From NCBI RefSeq assembly GCF_009755355.1, contig NZ_WQLB01000011.1, positions 65,169 to 129,168 of the forward strand: a DNA stretch of 64,000 nucleotides. The letters are read 5' to 3'. Positions 61,059 through 64,000 of the stretch are shown one piece after another (positions within the stretch are counted from its first letter, which is position 1; each line of letters starts with the position of its first letter). The notes under the pieces are model-generated. The model was given only the letters and a program-made list of their open reading frames with translations. It was not told the origin of the DNA and ran no database searches. Position numbers and translations under genes: made by a program. The DNA is from Deinococcus arboris. GTDB lineage: Bacteria > Deinococcota > Deinococci > Deinococcales > Deinococcaceae.

Positions 61059-63788
61059 TTATGGCCCTTTCGGCAGTGTGAAGCCAAACGTTGCTCCTGC
61101 ATCCACACGGCCTTCTGCCCACACCTGCCCCCCGTGCCGCGTCACGATGCGCTTGATGGTCGCCAGCCCCACGCCCGTGCCTGCAAACTGATCCTGGGTG
61201 TGCAGGCGCTGGAACACCCCGAACAATTTCCCGGCATATTCCTGATCGAAGCCGACGCCCGTGTCCTGCACGAACACGGCCCACGCCTGCGGCTGTTCCT
61301 CAGCCCAGACCCGGACCTGGAGGGGCCGCGTCAGGGCCGCGAACTTCACGGCATTGCTCAGCAGATTGGTCAGCACCTGTTGCAGCGCGGCCGTGTCGGC
61401 CCGCACAGCCGGGAGTGGCCCGATCTGCCAGTCCACCGGCTGCTCTGGAAATTCCAGCATGGCGTCTTGCTGCGCCTGCTGCACCAGCGTCTGAAGCGGC
61501 ACGGGACGGAACAGCAGTTCCACCCGGCCAGCGCGGGACAGGGCCAGCATGGCGTCAATCATCTCGGTCATGCGGTCGGCCGCCTGCGACACGATGCCCA
61601 GGTGGCGCTGGGCCTTCTCGGTCTGGCCCTGCGTAAAGGTCTTCATAGCCAGTTCGGTAAAGCCCTTGACATGCCGCACCGGCGTGCGCAGGTCGTGGGA
61701 CACGCTGTAGGTAAAGGCGTGGAGTTCTTCATTGGCAATCTGCAACTCGGTATTGGCCTGCTCCAGCGCCTCGATACTCTGCGCGCGTTCCAGCACCAGC
61801 CCCAGGCTGTAGATGGCCGTTTCCAGCACCGCCCTGTCCATCGGGGTCCAGACGCGCTGGTCAAACAGGCCAATCGCCAGCATCCCAATCGGCTGGCCGT
61901 GCAGCACCACCCGGAAGGCTGTGGCCGCATTCACATGCCGAATCATGTCAATGGGCGTATCGGCCCCCTGCGCGTAGTTGTCCTGGTAGTTGGGAATGCC
62001 AGTCTGCCAGGTGGAATGAAGGGCCGGAGCGTCCAGCGGCAGGCCGTAGTCATCAACCAGTTGCTGTAACTCGGGGTTGCCGATGTCGCCCACCTGCGAC
62101 TTCAGTTCCCAGTGGTCGCTCGCCTGCTCCCAGTACAGGGCGTACCCTGGCGTCAGCAAAGAGAGCATGATCTCCTGGGCCCGGCGGACCAGGGCGTAGC
62201 GGTTGGTTTCTCCCGCCAGGTCACGGGACATGACGGCGAACGCCTCAAGCGCTTCGCTGCGCTTCTCGGCGGCGTCGCGCTGTTCCTGCACCTGCCGCGC
62301 GACCGAAAGGCGGTCGTGAAGAAGCGTGAAGCTCCGGCCGAGAGCCAGCACTAGTTCACGTTGGGCGTCGGTCCAGGGGGCCTGCGTGGGCAGTCCCAGG
62401 CTTAGCAGCGCGGTGATGTTGCCACCTTGCATGACCGGGTAGGCCGCCACAGAGTGGAAGGCGGCGGTGTGGGCGACCCCCTGGGCCTCTTCCTGCCCGC
62501 CGTCCAGAAAAACCGGCTGCCGCGTGGTGGTCATCTGAACCAGAATGGGGGTGTCCGCCGGCAGGCCACGCTGCAAGACCGTCAGCAGGTCCGGGGCGAT
62601 GTCTGGGGTCCAGGCCAGCGGCATCCAGGTTGCGCCTGCCCGCTCGTAAAAGAGGGCCGTAACGCCAGGAAGAATGACATGCAGCGTGGTCATGGCCAGG
62701 TGACCGAGTTCTTCAACGGTCTGGGTACGGCCAGCTGCCTCAGTAAACGTGACAAATGCCCGTGAGGCGGCCTGTTCAGCCCGCAGCGCGGCCCGTTGCC
62801 GTTCCAGTTCGGTGGTGCGCTCGCTGAGCTGCTGGGACTGAACATGCAGGGTGGTGATGTCCCGCTGGGCGACCACGGCACCGTTGGGGCGGCCATCAGG
62901 CGTGAAGAGCGGCTGCCCATTGGCGACGACGTAGCGGGGCGGATGGCCGGGTCGGCAGATGGCGAACTCGACGTTCTGGACCTCCTCGCCCTGCCAGGCG
63001 CGGTAAAGCGGCACCTCGGCCAGATTCAGAGGCCGGGAGCAGTCCGACAGGTAGAGGTTGTACTGGGAGGCCCACTGCTCAGGGTCAATCGGCTCGGCAT
63101 CCTGACCATGCATCTCGGCGGCCAGGCCGTCAAAGCGGATGAGATGGCCCTGGGCATCGCACACGATGATGGCCTCACCCAGGCTGTTCAGCGTGGTGCT
63201 GAGAAAGGCCCGGTCCGTTTCAAGTTCCTGTGTGCGGGCCTGAAGTTGACGCTGGGCGCCCTCGCCGTCCAGGCGCTTCAGCAGGGTGGCTCGGTCCAGG
63301 CCCAGCGCGGTCTGCGCGGCAATGGTACTTAGAAAGCACTGCTCGTCGGCGGTGAACTGGTGCGGCTGCCTGAAATCCAGAAGAAGAACACCCAGCACCT
63401 GCTCATCTAGCGAAAGAGGCAGGATGGCGGTCGCGGCAGCGGGCAGCCCGCCCGTCTGGTCTTCAAGGTGCGGATAGGCGGCCTTGAGGTCACCGGGATG
63501 CTCGAAGTACAGGGCCTGTCGCTGGATGATGGCGTCGCCAACCGGGGTGTCCGGGGTGAGTGGGCCGTCCTGCCAGAGTGTATGGGCAGCCAGCCCCTGC
63601 GCGGTCCGCACCGCCAACTCCTGGGTCTTGGACTCAAGCAGAAGAACCGTGCCTGACACGGCCCCCAGCGCTGTGATCGTAGGGCTCAGAGCAGCTTCCA
63701 GAACAGCCGTCTGAGTGCGGGCCGCCGCCAGGGTTTCGGTGAGGTGCTGCAGAATGCGGGGTGTGGTGTCGGCAAAGGCCTCACTCAT
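61059..63788 (-). CDS. Sensor histidine kinase, GAF-PAS-GAF-GAF-HisKA-HATPase
   Basis: A soluble 909-aa kinase. A GAF domain (about residues 30-170), a PAS domain (190-310), two more GAF domains (335-480 and 495-650) and a coiled coil precede the kinase core. The acceptor is His698 in SVSHDLRTPVRHV. The ATPase has NLLSNAVKFA (N), VQDTGVGFD (G1), FGVFQRLH (F) and GTGVGLATIKRIVTRHGG (G2), so unlike the two sensor proteins at 41-47 kb this one looks fully active. Its kinase core resembles those of phytochrome-like kinases, although no chromophore cysteine motif is evident. No response regulator is adjacent. The mRNA is probably leaderless. Confidence 0.93.
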   Translation of the reverse strand: MSEAFADTTPRILQHLTETLAAARTQTAVLEAALSPTITALGAVSGTVLLLESKTQELAVRTAQGLAAHTLWQDGPLTPDTPVGDAIIQRQALYFEHPGDLKAAYPHLEDQTGGLPAAATAILPLSLDEQVLGVLLLDFRQPHQFTADEQCFLSTIAAQTALGLDRATLLKRLDGEGAQRQLQARTQELETDRAFLSTTLNSLGEAIIVCDAQGHLIRFDGLAAEMHGQDAEPIDPEQWASQYNLYLSDCSRPLNLAEVPLYRAWQGEEVQNVEFAICRPGHPPRYVVANGQPLFTPDGRPNGAVVAQRDITTLHVQSQQLSERTTELERQRAALRAEQAASRAFVTFTEAAGRTQTVEELGHLAMTTLHVILPGVTALFYERAGATWMPLAWTPDIAPDLLTVLQRGLPADTPILVQMTTTRQPVFLDGGQEEAQGVAHTAAFHSVAAYPVMQGGNITALLSLGLPTQAPWTDAQRELVLALGRSFTLLHDRLSVARQVQEQRDAAEKRSEALEAFAVMSRDLAGETNRYALVRRAQEIMLSLLTPGYALYWEQASDHWELKSQVGDIGNPELQQLVDDYGLPLDAPALHSTWQTGIPNYQDNYAQGADTPIDMIRHVNAATAFRVVLHGQPIGMLAIGLFDQRVWTPMDRAVLETAIYSLGLVLERAQSIEALEQANTELQIANEELHAFTYSVSHDLRTPVRHVKGFTELAMKTFTQGQTEKAQRHLGIVSQAADRMTEMIDAMLALSRAGRVELLFRPVPLQTLVQQAQQDAMLEFPEQPVDWQIGPLPAVRADTAALQQVLTNLLSNAVKFAALTRPLQVRVWAEEQPQAWAVFVQDTGVGFDQEYAGKLFGVFQRLHTQDQFAGTGVGLATIKRIVTRHGGQVWAEGRVDAGATFGFTLPKGP

Positions 63789-63797
63789 ATCGCCAGC

Positions 63798-63803
63798 AGT
63801 ATA
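63798..63803 (-). promoter_or_regulatory. Leaderless promoter -10 box of the histidine kinase gene
   Basis: TATACT on the minus strand ends 9 nt before the ATG at 63788, with no Shine-Dalgarno site between. A -35 hexamer is not obvious. Confidence 0.5.
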
Positions 63804-64000
63804 GGTCCAGCGCGTGCTGGCGCTGGTTTTGATGAGGCAAAAGGGTGTGGATGGCCGGAGAGTCTGGGGTGGACAGTGTCAACAAAAGGGCAGCGGCCAG
63901 AGGCCTCTCTAAACCCTGGGTTGGGCGGAAAAGAACGCAAGGTCCGGTGATGCGCTGCCGAAGAGCACTGCTCCTCATCTGCGTGAAAAGTTCTTGCTGC
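63804..64000. other. Window end, nothing recognised
   Basis: About 200 bp upstream of the kinase promoter. A short minus-strand frame (63781-63978) has no plausible start signal, and I call no gene. Confidence 0.4.

Overview
The window is 64 kb of GC-rich, densely coding bacterial chromosome. I infer a Deinococcus-like organism. The reasons are the GC-rich codon use, several genes whose -10 box (TANNNT) lies only 6-10 nt before the start codon (the leaderless pattern known from Deinococcus), a GntR/AnmK/MurQ locus beside a peptide ABC transporter, and many GGDEF/EAL and multi-PAS/GAF sensor proteins. I see no tRNA, rRNA, CRISPR array, insertion sequence or phage gene. The taxonomic call is inference, not proof.

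Layout. (1) 1-4.6 kb: a membrane diguanylate cyclase cut by the window edge, a CHASE4-like/degenerate-GGDEF/EAL protein behind a 525-bp leader with alternative hairpins, and an unknown 207-aa protein, ending at a strong bidirectional terminator. (2) 4.65-12.9 kb: a likely muropeptide import and recycling locus. A peptide-type binding protein with two permeases (no ATPase) diverges from gntR-anmK-murQ-serine amidase/beta-lactamase-fold hydrolase, with AAGTGGT-type half-sites in the shared promoter. (3) 12.9-16.1 kb: a GNAT enzyme, a SnoaL-like protein, a zinc-less MDR reductase, and a divergent TetR regulator. Two near-identical 18-bp palindromes sit in the two promoters. (4) 16.4-22.9 kb: a TPR-GGDEF-EAL protein, a DEAD-box RNA helicase, and a GAF-GGDEF-EAL protein. 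(5) 23.4-41.0 kb: polysaccharide synthesis in three blocks. These are a CDP-sugar cassette (rfbF, lhgO-like, SDR, rfbC-like, SAF-domain oxidoreductase, 6-TM protein), an opposite-strand operon (three GT4 glycosyltransferases, asnB, a beta-helix protein), and ugd-uxs-initiating sugar-phosphate transferase. (6) 41.4-48.7 kb: regulators. They include a 1403-aa protein with a CheB-like N-terminus and a kinase core lacking the phospho-acceptor His, a convergent second kinase with the same His-to-Arg change, and a LacI-type regulator with two DNA-binding domains in tandem. (7) 49.2-57.9 kb: a second polysaccharide operon holding the assembly machinery (secreted protein, TPR protein, two O-antigen polymerase/ligase-like proteins, Wzz/BY-kinase, Wzx flippase, two glycosyltransferases). 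(8) 58.1-63.8 kb: a large beta-helix lipoprotein behind a structured leader, then a conventional GAF/PAS histidine kinase.

How it fits together. Blocks 5 and 7 jointly look like one Wzx/Wzy exopolysaccharide or capsule pathway. UDP-xylose and an unidentified CDP-linked sugar are made, an undecaprenyl-phosphate transferase starts the repeat unit, several glycosyltransferases and an AsnB-type amidotransferase build and decorate it, Wzx flips it, a Wzy-like protein polymerises it, and a tyrosine kinase sets chain length. Two paralogous beta-helix proteins may cut or modify it outside the cell. The c-di-GMP enzymes and odd sensor proteins around these blocks are plausible regulators, but no c-di-GMP receptor is visible.

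The points I find most unusual are the CDP-sugar cassette without a CDP-glucose 4,6-dehydratase, the pair of acceptor-less kinases with the CheB fusion, the tandem-HTH LacI protein, and the muropeptide locus.
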